From IMG/VR virus record IMGVR_UViG_3300032293_001398, positions 1 through 46,602 of that record: a DNA stretch of 46,602 nt; one strand, given 5' to 3'. Under the pieces are notes generated by a model that was not told the origin of the DNA, did no database searches, and worked only from the letters and a program-made list of their open reading frames with translations. Below, in pieces: positions 35,501 through 44,150 of the stretch (positions within the stretch are counted from its first letter, which is position 1; each line of letters starts with the position of its first letter). Source of the DNA: a virus. A program made the translations under genes and the position numbers.

Positions 35501-37991
35501 GAGGGATATTCAGCAAAACCTTCTAGGCGCAGCGCGGTATCTGCGCCGCATGATTGATATGTTCGGCAGCGTCGAGGCTGGCCTGCGAGCATACAATCAA
35601 GGCCCTGGCGCTCAGCAGAGAACCCCGGCAGGGAATAGCCGCGAATCACGCGAATACCCTGGCTTGGTGCTTGGCCACGCCAGGCGCTACGGATTCAATC
35701 CTCAGGCGGCGGTGGGTGCCCCCGGCGCAATGCCTGGCGGCGTCGTTGCTCGCACTGGCGCGACTGGTATCGGCAGTGGCGCTCACCTTGACGTGCGCTG
35801 GGCTGACGGCAGGCCGATCACGGCAGCAGACGCAGATCGCTTTATCCGTGTCGCCGGCAAGCTGCCATCGAGTTATGGCGTTACCAGTGGCTACGGCCCG
35901 CGCAGGGCGCCTGTCCCAGGGGCCTCGACATTCCACCGAGGGGTTGACTTTGGCACCCCGGCGGGCCAGCCAATCACGCTTACCGGGGGTGCCAGGCTCA
36001 CAGGCGCAATGACGGAAGCGCAGAGCGGCGGCGGCGGGATTGTCGGCATCATCGACACCCCGATGGGGCAGATGAAACTGCTGCATCTTGAGCGCGTCCT
36101 TGGCACGCCCCAAGCAACTGCCGCTGCGCAAGTCTCCAACATTCCCCAGCCGCGCTTCAACCCGGTCGCGGTTGGCGCTACGCCTTCTGCTGCACCGATC
36201 AATGCTGAGCGCATGGCCGTGCTATCGCGCATGGTCGGCAGCGAGCAAGAGGCGCAACGGATTCTGGAAGAGCAAAACAAGCTCAGGCAGAAAGGCATTG
36301 AGCTTGCCCAGGTCGAGCAAATCCTGCAGGGCAATCAAGTGCCGGCACTTGAGCAAGAGTTTGCCGCGCTGCAAAGCAAGCTCAAGGCTCGCCGCGATTC
36401 GCTCGGATTGAGCAGCAACGAGCTTGCGTTGGTCGATCTTGAAGCAGAAAGCAAAGCGCGAATTGCGCGGATTGAAGAAGAGCGAGCCGGTGCGCTTGCA
36501 AAAGCCAGCAAGCAATACAAGGGAGCCGATCTTGCCAAGGCCCAGCAAATGATTAACGAGCAAAGTAAGCTCGGGCTGAGCATTGCCAAGGCGGAAGAGC
36601 AGCAGAAGCGCGAAAACCTAGAGCTGGTAAACCAAATAGCAAACGCGCAAGAAGCGAATGACTTGCTAATCAATGCACGCAAAGAAAAAGAAGTGGCAAC
36701 GGTTGAAAATGCTGCTTTGCTGCGCGGCGAGCTTAACGCAAGCGCTGTCGAGCTGGCCAGGCTGTCTGATGGTTACAAAGCCATGAGCGAACAGCAAAAA
36801 GCAGCCTATGAGCTTGATGTTGCCAGAACCGAAGAGCTGCGCAAGCAAGAGGAAATCTTGCGAGGCACAAACAAGATCAACAAAGAAACTCCGATCATAG
36901 GAACTGGCTTGCGTGCTGGCCGTATAGGCGCAGAAGCGCGAGGCTTTGAGGAAGTGCTGAATCAGGGCGGAACGCCCGAGCAGGCAAGCGCAAGGGCTGA
37001 CGCGATCAAAAGGCAAGAAGATGCGCGAATGGTTTGGGAGGGGCTTGAAAAAAACATTGTTGATGTATCCAACGCAATTTCCGGCGGGCTTACCAATGGC
37101 CTGCTTGATGTAATCAGCGGCGCCAAAAAGATTGAGGACGTAGGCCGCGAGGTGCTTGATGGCATCGCTCGCACGTTTGCCGACACCGCACAGCAGCAGC
37201 TGAGCACGCTTATGCAACGCAATCTCGCGTCGATGCTTGGCGGCCCCGAAGGCCAGCTCACCAAGATGCTCGGGGGCGCATCTGCTACCGCCGGCCCGCA
37301 GGCACTGGGCGCGGCCTCGTTTGCCGCCAGCAACTCAGTCATGGCCTTTGGTGTTGCGCTGCAGACCGTGACCGCGCAGATGGGCGTCTCGGGGGCGCTC
37401 AGTGGTTTCGGCTCGGCTGCCGCCGGCGGCATCGGCTCGGCATTTTCCGCTGCGGCCCCGAATATCCTGGGCGGCTTCTTCCCTGGTGCGTCCTTGCTGC
37501 CGAGCATGGATTTTGATTTGCCTGACGATGAAATCGGTGCGGGAGCTTCGGTAGCCCTTTCTCCCAGCTCTCTAGCAAACGGAGCCGTCCAGTCTCTCCT
37601 GAGCAAGCTACCTAGCATTTTCGCCAGCGCCTTTCTTGGCGGCGCTTCGGGGATGCCAAACTTTTTCGGCGGTTTCCGCGCTGGCGGCGGGCCGGTCGTC
37701 CCAGGCAAGGGGTACATCGTTGGCGAAAGGGAGCCCGAGTTTTTCTTCCCCAGTGCAGCCGGAAAAATTGTGCCACGCTCGGACATGGAAAAAGCCGCCG
37801 CATTGCGGGAAGGTGAATCGAACAACAAGCCCATTGATCTGCGCTACACTGTGACAGAAGAGCGCGGCAAGCGGTATGTTACCGAGGAGCAATTCCTGAA
37901 GAGCAATGCCGCCTTGGCTCAGCGCACCCAGGCTATGACTTACGCCGGCATGAGAAACAGCAAGCAAATCCGCGAGTACACGGGAATCTAA
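32565..37991 (+). CDS. Tape measure protein with lytic transglycosylase and M23-like domains
   Basis: An 1808-residue protein with a GTG start at 32565. Residues 1-420 are coiled coil. Residues about 490-550 are Gly/Ala-rich hydrophobic segments able to cross a membrane. More coiled coil follows at about 720-880. A transglycosylase domain (about 915-1020) has catalytic Glu948 in VRQESNF and GLGQLMPGTA, AYNQGPG motifs. An M23-like metallopeptidase region (about 1105-1190) has His1124 and Asp1128 in FHRGVDFGTPAG and a later LLHLE. C-terminal coiled coil and Gly-rich segments finish it. It sets tail length, and its enzymes probably open the host wall during DNA entry. Confidence 0.9.
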   Translation: MADYQAQIRLGIEGLGQLRTLETRLQSAVDLLGRLEKANANVGQAAQSSQRNVEAARRRRLAAGLDLQRAGRTVENVAMRRDPSTGLFLPGGANATARRLASANLRLAQREARESNRALGEEERNRRLIFAAQQRYARALDRAGNIVGGVQGNVNDTRQRVDAALRTIRRESRDNYLDLLFGGRQQRLAQEGGGRRLPANLQQQIVSNRTAFDLARSAGDLPTMSRLATELAGLVRAQNEQNRLTAGRSGAFEKARRGQEQLDVLAARPGVDDARIRRLRAQAAGVIEASQQGDITRANALARRMNASIMRYTRELDAAARDLQQQQRAGFRSLNVRQSWAAVLQDIGAEQQIRARALPSSSLLAQRVAQTGGEAPVELMLYGKEKAAAEKAEAEQKKRAAGSAKRFADAVEREAKRLERLGIGQGPVRSLGGAVPMGGQSRGGFNQLPFPAGPGNARGIAQFRAIQQQQRAGGAPQGFFQGNARKAISEGLIGGAFPLLFGQGLGASVGGAAGGVSGGLIGGSFGFGLSLIGTALGSAVDTTTNNLKELAASLKSPNDAITALEASGFRVGDSLKFQAEQLQSVGRAYDAQTLVLQEVERRLGAGSVQELNALNGEQKRLQESWAALAGEIQRALLPAVIGATGFIADLAAGIAAIPTPPAWLLRALQFATPVTLGPQALIDAARNRGRATAATAPTRVPLTPQEAFASESTRIQESRRVADQIRSAYREAFQLQRQAYDLQREGADINREIADYSYRKEREIFDLRQQVAEREIENNRAAAQNRIERSDLNARQTFAAATGFEQQLLANVREVMRTRREGEADIEQSRRKLELAIARLSRDVEDYKRTNAREIEDIERRKLAYTRSVEDYKMNVADYVLQRAREAADFMRQAMTLPEVGGGGAVGGLAPYAPVSPLQRIPYMTEIDAAARAGNVDPRLLAGLVRQESNFRPGAVSGSGAIGLGQLMPGTAQELGVNPRDIQQNLLGAARYLRRMIDMFGSVEAGLRAYNQGPGAQQRTPAGNSRESREYPGLVLGHARRYGFNPQAAVGAPGAMPGGVVARTGATGIGSGAHLDVRWADGRPITAADADRFIRVAGKLPSSYGVTSGYGPRRAPVPGASTFHRGVDFGTPAGQPITLTGGARLTGAMTEAQSGGGGIVGIIDTPMGQMKLLHLERVLGTPQATAAAQVSNIPQPRFNPVAVGATPSAAPINAERMAVLSRMVGSEQEAQRILEEQNKLRQKGIELAQVEQILQGNQVPALEQEFAALQSKLKARRDSLGLSSNELALVDLEAESKARIARIEEERAGALAKASKQYKGADLAKAQQMINEQSKLGLSIAKAEEQQKRENLELVNQIANAQEANDLLINARKEKEVATVENAALLRGELNASAVELARLSDGYKAMSEQQKAAYELDVARTEELRKQEEILRGTNKINKETPIIGTGLRAGRIGAEARGFEEVLNQGGTPEQASARADAIKRQEDARMVWEGLEKNIVDVSNAISGGLTNGLLDVISGAKKIEDVGREVLDGIARTFADTAQQQLSTLMQRNLASMLGGPEGQLTKMLGGASATAGPQALGAASFAASNSVMAFGVALQTVTAQMGVSGALSGFGSAAAGGIGSAFSAAAPNILGGFFPGASLLPSMDFDLPDDEIGAGASVALSPSSLANGAVQSLLSKLPSIFASAFLGGASGMPNFFGGFRAGGGPVVPGKGYIVGEREPEFFFPSAAGKIVPRSDMEKAAALREGESNNKPIDLRYTVTEERGKRYVTEEQFLKSNAALAQRTQAMTYAGMRNSKQIREYTGI

Positions 37992-38516
37992 ATGCTTACC
38001 GTAGCGCCTTACATAGAGCTTCTCACCGCTGCGGCGGCGCAGTTTTCGCCGCGTCAACTGTACCAGCCATACTTCCCGAATGAAATAAGAACCTACGGCG
38101 GGCTAAGCTATGTGTTCAGCCCGTTCAGCGTTGCTGGCGATTATTCTTCTGACGGGACCGAAGCTGGCGAGCTGGAGTTGATTGCGCCTGCTAACATGAT
38201 CTCGGGCGCTTTGCTTTGGCAGGCATCAGAAGGCCGTTACTTCATCAGGGTCAACACAATGCTTTTGATCGGCACGCCGCCAGCGAACGAAACGGGTTAT
38301 CCGACCTACGCGGAATCGGCAATTCTCAGCTCAACGATTTGCGTCTGCGATTCTTTTGCGTACACTGATGCTGTCCCTGACGAGGAAGACGAGATGGCGC
38401 TTGTTACGCTGAGGCTTTCCAACCCGCTCAATTTTGTGGCTGGCACGTCTCCAACCCGCAGGCTCACAGCTGCTCAGGTCGGCCCGCTTCCATCCAGCGG
38501 AGGGCTCACGTTTTGA
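37992..38516 (+). CDS. Minor tail protein after the tape measure
   Basis: A 174-residue protein (MLTVAPYIELLTAAAAQFSP, then GGLSYVFSPFSVAGDYSSDG, ICVCDSFAYTDAVPDEEDEM). It starts at the base following the tape measure stop and overlaps the next gene by four bases. The position and beta-rich pattern resemble distal tail or DUF1833-type minor tail proteins. No enzymatic motif. Confidence 0.6.
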   Translation: MLTVAPYIELLTAAAAQFSPRQLYQPYFPNEIRTYGGLSYVFSPFSVAGDYSSDGTEAGELELIAPANMISGALLWQASEGRYFIRVNTMLLIGTPPANETGYPTYAESAILSSTICVCDSFAYTDAVPDEEDEMALVTLRLSNPLNFVAGTSPTRRLTAAQVGPLPSSGGLTF

Positions 38517-38896
38517 CGTTCTGGCGCAGCTGGGTCGGGCTCCCCTGGGCGCTCAATGCCGACCCGAGGGACGGGCAGGCAGCGTGCTGCTTCAGGACCG
38601 CGCAGGCGACCCGCGAAGAGCTTGGGATGCACTGGCCGGCAGATCGCATGACTCACTGGTATTCCGACGCGCAGGCGGGCGCCTGGCAGGGGCTCCGGTG
38701 GGATTGGCTGGAGCTGACCGTGCCCATCGAGCACCCCGAACCTGGCGCTCTGATCCGCTTCGATAATCAAGATGACAGCTTTGGCGTTGGTGTGCTGGCT
38801 GATGCGCAAACCCTGCTTACAGTGCGGCATCATGGACGATTGATTGTCGGCCCAGCTTCCGCTTTCCGCCGGCTTAAACTGTATCGCTTGCAATGA
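38513..38896 (+). CDS. Tail assembly protein, possibly NlpC/P60-like
   Basis: A 127-residue protein. WVGLPWALNADPRDGQAACC at residues 5-25 recalls the start of phage tail-tip cysteine peptidases (NlpC/P60, gpK type), and HHGRLIVG near residue 107 could supply a His. The typical catalytic Cys context (DCxGL) is not present, so it may be inactive or another fold. It lies just before the tip protein, as gpK does, and overlaps both neighbours. Confidence 0.45.
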   Translation: MTFWRSWVGLPWALNADPRDGQAACCFRTAQATREELGMHWPADRMTHWYSDAQAGAWQGLRWDWLELTVPIEHPEPGALIRFDNQDDSFGVGVLADAQTLLTVRHHGRLIVGPASAFRRLKLYRLQ

Positions 38897-41800
38897 TCCC
38901 TCTCCTTCCTTACGAAAAGCGCCTGGCCGAGATTCTTGGCATCAGCCAAGAGAAGTATCAGGAATGGAAGGCGATCACGCTGAAGCATTCTATCGAAAAG
39001 CCGGCAGCGGCTGAAGGCCCAGTGTGCGGCCCGCTTGCGCCGCTGGTGCCATATCTTGCCAACCTTGCAATTTCAGTCGGCGTCACGCTGCTTTCATCGC
39101 TGCTGTTCCCGACACCGCAGCAAAGCCGCATTGTCACCAAGCGCACCAGGCGCGATCCGCGCACAAGCAATCAACGATCATCGCCGCGTTTTGGCTTCGA
39201 CTCGCTGCAGGGGCCGGCGGAAGTCGGGCAATTCGTGCCGGTCGTTATTGCTAAACGCGAAGGCAATCTAGGCGGCGTGCGCGTCAACATGCCGCTGTTG
39301 TGGTCGCAGGTGCTGGCGCAAAACGGCTCGCTGATGTTTCGCGGCATTTTTCTTGCCGGCACTGCCAATATGTCTCAAAGTGCCTGGGATCAGCGCGGCT
39401 GGGCATTTGGTAACAATACGCTGGGCGCTTATGCGTACACCGGCACTGCGCTTAGCAGGGGGGCGAGATACTCGATCTACTACGCACCTGACGGCGGGCG
39501 AATCAATGACACCCAGCTGATTGCCGGCAGGGAAGCGAGCCGGGACACCGGCAACTCTGACAACTATGGCGGTCAAGATGTTTTTGCTGTTGACATAGGC
39601 AATGGCGAATACAAGACGGCCTTTTGCATGGCAGAGAGCCCGTCAACCAGTACAGCGTTTGGCCTTTACGGCTGGTGCCCAAATGTAATGATGCACCGAG
39701 CGACGGTGCAGATACAGCCAACGATTACGGCCAGGGTGAACAATGATGGCGACGTTGCGACGGATGATGACGCGGCTGCGCTTGTTGAATTGTGGAAGGG
39801 CAAGTTTTACTGGTCGATGCGTGGGGCGCTGACCCAGTACAGGGCGTCGGGATCTTCGACATGGACAAACCCAGCAGGCAGCACTTCTGGCAGCTTTGCC
39901 ATCCAGGGCCAGGACGTAAGCATTGGCGACGGCTTGCGCTATGTGCTCTCCCCCAATACGGACGCAGACACTCGCATCAAGTTTGATACAAGCAACTGCA
40001 GGATTAAAAACAATAAGGCCGACTCAGCGCAAAAGATGGCCGGCGTTGCGGCCTCTGTCGTTGGCGTGCAAAATGCAGCAGATACAGCCTTAGTGCCAAA
40101 CGAGCTTTACAAGATTGGCACTTGCTGGGCAGTGCTAGAAGAAAGAATATCGGAAACCAGCGAAACAATTTTTGTTAGCGACTCAGAGAATGAGCCCATC
40201 GGCGGCGGCAATAGAATGGAATACATTTTTACTGTTGTCAAGGCGGGCCGGGTACAATTTGCAGGACAAGGCTTTCTGAATCCGCCAGAGCAAGCGACGA
40301 CAATTTTACCTGATCAATACAACCCCAGCAATGACTTCGCGGACATGGAAAGCGGGACAGAAGGCCGCTACAAAGTCTGCTCGGAAGCGGCGCAAATCTT
40401 TCGCATGGCGGTGGCATCTGTTGGAGCGATCAGGGAATACAAGGTATGCGAACTTATCATACAATCAAAGATTGGCATTACAATAAATGGCCTGACCGGT
40501 TTTCGCGCATGTCCGACAATCCAAGAGGTCAATGCCAAGGCCGGCCAAGAGCAGGCCGGCGATGACGCCGAAGGCCGCCTTACTGTTTCGCGCTTTGATA
40601 GCAGCGGCAGCCTCGTTACTACCAAAAGTCGGCGTTACAGCGCGTTTTCGTTGCAGTACAGCGACAATCGAGGTAGCGCATGGACTGACTTCCCGGAGGT
40701 GTTTGCCGTTGCCGGCGTGAACGGAGAAGATATTTACAACTACTTGCGAGTTAGCTTTCCTTCTTACAAGCGATGGGAAGTGCGACTCATTCCTATTTCC
40801 AGCTGGGAGGTGCGCAAAGACGGACTTACAAGGATTGTCGTGCTTGACACCAATAGCAACGCTGAAGTTGACACTGATGCCGGCGGGGTCAACGTATCAA
40901 CGACTGGCTACATTATCGACCCGACTGTTGCCAAGAGGCGCAAGCTGAAAAGTCTTGAGCCGGATTCGGACATTGGCTTGGGATGGTCTGATTCTGCGTA
41001 CAATTCAATGCTTGATGGGTATGCAAGATTTGCGGAAGCATTTTCATACGACAACGTGCAATCAACGGTCGGCAGTTCGCCCGAGCATCAGATCAAGCAC
41101 GTCAATTACTATGGCGACCTTGACTTGACGCCTTCTTACCAAAGCCTGGCCGGCCTTGGCGTCAATATCTCAGCCTCGCTGGAGTTCAACAGTCTCGCCC
41201 AGTTTAGCGGCTTTTGCAACAACGGCTATGAAATGCCAAGGCTGCTTAACAGCGACACGGTAGGAGCAAGTCATTTGTTCCCTGACTGGCTGCGCGAGCT
41301 AATGACCAGTACAAAACTGGGCGCATTTCCGGCAACGCAGCTTGCGCAAATTGATCGCCTCAGCTTCCAAGAAGCAGCGCAATGGTGCCAGGATCGAGAA
41401 TACTTTTACGACGCCGTAGAAGATGAGCCGCTCAACATTCTTGACTGGGCGACAGAGACTGCGCAAGCGCACTTGCTGAAACTGGTTAAGCTGGGCGGCG
41501 TTTATTATCTGCGCAAGGCGATTGAGTTTACTAACCCGCTAGACATTAAGGGTCAGTTTAACAATGGCAACATCGAAGCGGGGTCGTTTAAGTTTGACAG
41601 CATCGACTACCTGACCAGGCAGCCGTTTATTGTTCAGGTTAAATGGCGCGAAGAATCAATTGGCGCCGAAGCGCCACTGTTCCCGCGTGAGCGCGTTGCA
41701 ACTGTTAGGCAGGCTGGCACTAGCGCTAACGCCCCAGTCCGCACGCTTGATCTATCAAAATGGTGTACAAATTACAAGCAGGCGATTGATGCAGCTTGCT

Positions 41801-42279
41801 ACTTAATCAGGTTCGTCACTATCCATGACCACAGAATCAGTCTCAGGACCACGCCGGATGTGCTGGCAGCCGAGCTGCGATCTGGCGGCTTCTTTAAGCT
41901 CGACATTGATGTAACCAATTACAATAAAGCCGTGCAGGGGTTTATACAATCGAGCGGCAAGATTGTCACTACACGCCCCGACCTGCTGCCAACAGTCAAC
42001 GGCGCCTACCCTGGCCTGGTGTGGAACATGGCAAGCGACCCAGTAGAGCAAAATATAACGATCACTGGCGGGCTTGGATCACCAGCTAACCATTTTTTCG
42101 CCATTGCAAATAACAATACAAAACAACGAACTTACGAAATTAAAAAAGTAGACATTGACGCCGAAGGGGTTATCACTGTTGACGCTTTCCATCATCCGAC
42201 AAACCCCAGCGGCATGAGCTTGCTTGGGGTAAATTGGACTACATACGTTACTGACGCGAACTGGGTAATTGAGCTATGA
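38893..42279 (+). CDS. Tail tip/host-specificity protein, gpJ-like
   Basis: An 1128-residue protein. The N-terminus carries a helical hydrophobic segment (residues 45-72; LVPYLANLAISVGVTLLSSL), like the membrane-associated N-terminal part of tail-tip gpI/gpJ region proteins. The rest is beta-rich and includes FAVDIGNGEYKTAFCMAESP, GLTGFRACPTIQEVNAKAGQ and LAQFSGFCNNGYEMPRLLNS segments resembling the central tail-tip hub of siphoviruses. It forms the tip that contacts the cell. The length is normal for the family. It overlaps both neighbours by four bases. Confidence 0.75.
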   Translation: MIPLLPYEKRLAEILGISQEKYQEWKAITLKHSIEKPAAAEGPVCGPLAPLVPYLANLAISVGVTLLSSLLFPTPQQSRIVTKRTRRDPRTSNQRSSPRFGFDSLQGPAEVGQFVPVVIAKREGNLGGVRVNMPLLWSQVLAQNGSLMFRGIFLAGTANMSQSAWDQRGWAFGNNTLGAYAYTGTALSRGARYSIYYAPDGGRINDTQLIAGREASRDTGNSDNYGGQDVFAVDIGNGEYKTAFCMAESPSTSTAFGLYGWCPNVMMHRATVQIQPTITARVNNDGDVATDDDAAALVELWKGKFYWSMRGALTQYRASGSSTWTNPAGSTSGSFAIQGQDVSIGDGLRYVLSPNTDADTRIKFDTSNCRIKNNKADSAQKMAGVAASVVGVQNAADTALVPNELYKIGTCWAVLEERISETSETIFVSDSENEPIGGGNRMEYIFTVVKAGRVQFAGQGFLNPPEQATTILPDQYNPSNDFADMESGTEGRYKVCSEAAQIFRMAVASVGAIREYKVCELIIQSKIGITINGLTGFRACPTIQEVNAKAGQEQAGDDAEGRLTVSRFDSSGSLVTTKSRRYSAFSLQYSDNRGSAWTDFPEVFAVAGVNGEDIYNYLRVSFPSYKRWEVRLIPISSWEVRKDGLTRIVVLDTNSNAEVDTDAGGVNVSTTGYIIDPTVAKRRKLKSLEPDSDIGLGWSDSAYNSMLDGYARFAEAFSYDNVQSTVGSSPEHQIKHVNYYGDLDLTPSYQSLAGLGVNISASLEFNSLAQFSGFCNNGYEMPRLLNSDTVGASHLFPDWLRELMTSTKLGAFPATQLAQIDRLSFQEAAQWCQDREYFYDAVEDEPLNILDWATETAQAHLLKLVKLGGVYYLRKAIEFTNPLDIKGQFNNGNIEAGSFKFDSIDYLTRQPFIVQVKWREESIGAEAPLFPRERVATVRQAGTSANAPVRTLDLSKWCTNYKQAIDAACYLIRFVTIHDHRISLRTTPDVLAAELRSGGFFKLDIDVTNYNKAVQGFIQSSGKIVTTRPDLLPTVNGAYPGLVWNMASDPVEQNITITGGLGSPANHFFAIANNNTKQRTYEIKKVDIDAEGVITVDAFHHPTNPSGMSLLGVNWTTYVTDANWVIEL

Positions 42280-42686
42280 GTATCGTCAACGCACTGCCAG
42301 GAATAGCGCCAACGCTCAGGACGCAAACGCTTGCCAAGTGGCCGCAGGGTCGCATGAAAATGCGCAATGGCCGCACGGTTCACTGGGGGCTTTCAAGCAG
42401 GCCAGGCGATGACTCTGTTGAGCTTGCGTGGGAAAACATTACTTATGCTCAAGCCGAGCAGCTGTGCCAAATATGGGACGCAAATTACGGCATTTACGGG
42501 CAGCTAACGCTACCGACTAGCATATTTGCCGGCACCTCTGGCGGGCTGTATTCGCTTGTCGCAGTGCCATTTCCAAATACAAGCTGGGCGTTTGCTGGGC
42601 CGCCCGAGGTCGAAGCAGTAAAGGCTGGGCGCTGCACTGTTAGCATTCCAATCAAAACTCGCGGTTTTGTCAGCTACGGCACATGA
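42276..42686 (+). CDS. Minor tail protein, paralogue A
   Basis: A 136-residue protein. Residues 45-75 (VELAWENITYAQAEQLCQIW) and the end (WAFAGPPEVEAVKAGRCTVS) match the next gene's LIFENVSNDQALALLLPW and WTMAREPRKESVKNGRFDVT in order and spacing. The pair are tandem duplicates, probably minor tail-tip proteins binding near the hub. No catalytic motif. Confidence 0.6.
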   Translation: MSIVNALPGIAPTLRTQTLAKWPQGRMKMRNGRTVHWGLSSRPGDDSVELAWENITYAQAEQLCQIWDANYGIYGQLTLPTSIFAGTSGGLYSLVAVPFPNTSWAFAGPPEVEAVKAGRCTVSIPIKTRGFVSYGT

Positions 42687-43084
42687 CAATCACTTTGCCG
42701 GCCTACACCCCGTCGCGCTGGACTTTCAGGCTGCCCGACTATCCAATTCTTGTCAACTCATGGCGCTCGTCTGCATTCCCCGAGATTTTAGGGAGCATCC
42801 CAAACGGCGCCGAATGGCAGCTGATATTTGAGAATGTAAGCAACGATCAAGCGCTGGCATTGCTGCTGCCCTGGAGGGCAACCGGGTGCGGCCAATGGCC
42901 ACTCGATCCCCTGCCGACAGCGCTCGCGGGCGGCGTCAACAATACGGCTTTTGCCAAAAGATTAACCGGCACGACATGGACAATGGCGCGAGAGCCGCGA
43001 AAAGAATCTGTCAAGAATGGCAGATTTGATGTAACTATTGAGCTTATCTATGAGCTGACAATGACTTCAAGCTATCGCGTTTAA
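42683..43084 (+). CDS. Minor tail protein, paralogue B
   Basis: A 133-residue protein overlapping paralogue A by four bases. It keeps the same FEN-V/I-x-x-xQA, LP-x3-AG and W-x-A-x-x-P-x-x-E-x-VK-x-GR order but has a different N-terminus (TPSRWTFRLPDYPILVNSWR). Divergence is high, so the duplication is old. It ends 54 bases before the second tail-tube-like gene, with TGCTAGAGT, an extended -10-like box, in the gap. Confidence 0.6.
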   Translation: MTITLPAYTPSRWTFRLPDYPILVNSWRSSAFPEILGSIPNGAEWQLIFENVSNDQALALLLPWRATGCGQWPLDPLPTALAGGVNNTAFAKRLTGTTWTMAREPRKESVKNGRFDVTIELIYELTMTSSYRV

Positions 43085-43138
43085 TGGCACGGATGGAATT
43101 GAAATGCTAGAGTTCCAGTAACGCCTCGCGCCCGTCTC

Positions 43139-44104
43139 ATGCCAGTTTCCGGCAAGCGTAAAAGAACAGTTCTGACCGGCCAAGACGGGATGATCACCCT
43201 CAGGCCGCCTGGGACGCTGATATGTTTGCGCGACTACAGCGATTTCATGGCTGGTGGCATGATCAACGTGCCAGCAAGCTGTGACCTGCGCATCAATGAT
43301 CCAGTAGTTTTTACAAAAAAGGGATCTGCGCAGCTTGATGATGCAGTCGAAGACGGCGTTATTTATTACATTGCCGCCCGCCCTACGCCTAGCACAGCGC
43401 AAATATCTGATTCCGCAGGAGGTGCTTCCATTACCTTTGCCGGCAATGGCGGGTTGGCAGGCGCTGATACGCCAGGAGACGGGAATTACATTGAAATGGG
43501 CTTTGCGCTTGACCAAGCGCTATGCGAGGTGGCATCGGTCACGCTATCAATCATACGCGGGGAGGTTGACAAAACAGCCATTCCAAGCCAGCCGGCGTCA
43601 GGCGCGGGCGGCCCAAAAATGGCGCTCTTCCGCTCATACCAAGCCGGATACGCTGACGGCAAAGGGGTTTTAACTATTCGCCTGACGGAAGACCTGGAGG
43701 CGTTTAATGTTCGGTTAGTGCAAGGCGTGCTGTTCAACAATCAAAGTGGAGCAATCCTAAAAGCATACTTCAATGCGGTCGCTGCCACGGGAGCGCTTTA
43801 TGCAGACGACTCGCAATCGCTTTACAGCGAGCTGCCGATTGTACTGCTTGGCTTCAACACAAGAATATCACCAGAGAACGGCCCAACTGAGTTGGCGATT
43901 GATTTTCGTGTATCCGGCCAGCCGGTCAATGCGTTTGGATCTGGCGCTCTGACGCCGCCCCCTGCGCCGGTCTTGGCCTTCTGCCCACTGCTGACTGTTG
44001 CCGGCTTGCCGAGCAGCATGTTCGCGCCCATCGTCACATTCCCCGCCGGCCCAGTGATCGAGCTGGGCGTGACGGGCACCCTGGAGGTCGCAGCAGCGCT
44101 GTAG
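43139..44104 (+). CDS. Second tail-tube-like protein with C-terminal extension
   Basis: A 321-residue paralogue of the tail tube protein at 31077: shared segments include VLTGQDGMIT, the NDPV-F-KG insert, VTLSIIRGEVDKTAIPSQPA, RSYQAGYADGKGVLTIRLTE and GQPVNAFG. It has about 50 extra residues at the end (Pro-rich linker, then a short beta region PAGPVIELGVTGTLEVA). Such an extended tube protein could be a minor tube subunit, a tail spike collar or an alternative tube. It is located among tail-tip genes, far from the normal tube position. Confidence 0.7.
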   Translation: MPVSGKRKRTVLTGQDGMITLRPPGTLICLRDYSDFMAGGMINVPASCDLRINDPVVFTKKGSAQLDDAVEDGVIYYIAARPTPSTAQISDSAGGASITFAGNGGLAGADTPGDGNYIEMGFALDQALCEVASVTLSIIRGEVDKTAIPSQPASGAGGPKMALFRSYQAGYADGKGVLTIRLTEDLEAFNVRLVQGVLFNNQSGAILKAYFNAVAATGALYADDSQSLYSELPIVLLGFNTRISPENGPTELAIDFRVSGQPVNAFGSGALTPPPAPVLAFCPLLTVAGLPSSMFAPIVTFPAGPVIELGVTGTLEVAAAL

Positions 44105-44123
44105 CCGTGATAGCGATATGAGC

Positions 44124-44129
44124 TAGTAT
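44124..44129 (+). promoter_or_regulatory. -10 box before the structural gene at 44151
   Basis: TAGTAT, 22 bases before the ATG. CCGTGA (44105-44110) and TCACGG (44143-44148) flank it as an inverted repeat 32 bases apart. No clear -35. Confidence 0.4.
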
Positions 44130-44150
44130 TGGCAAAATTACGTCACGGTC

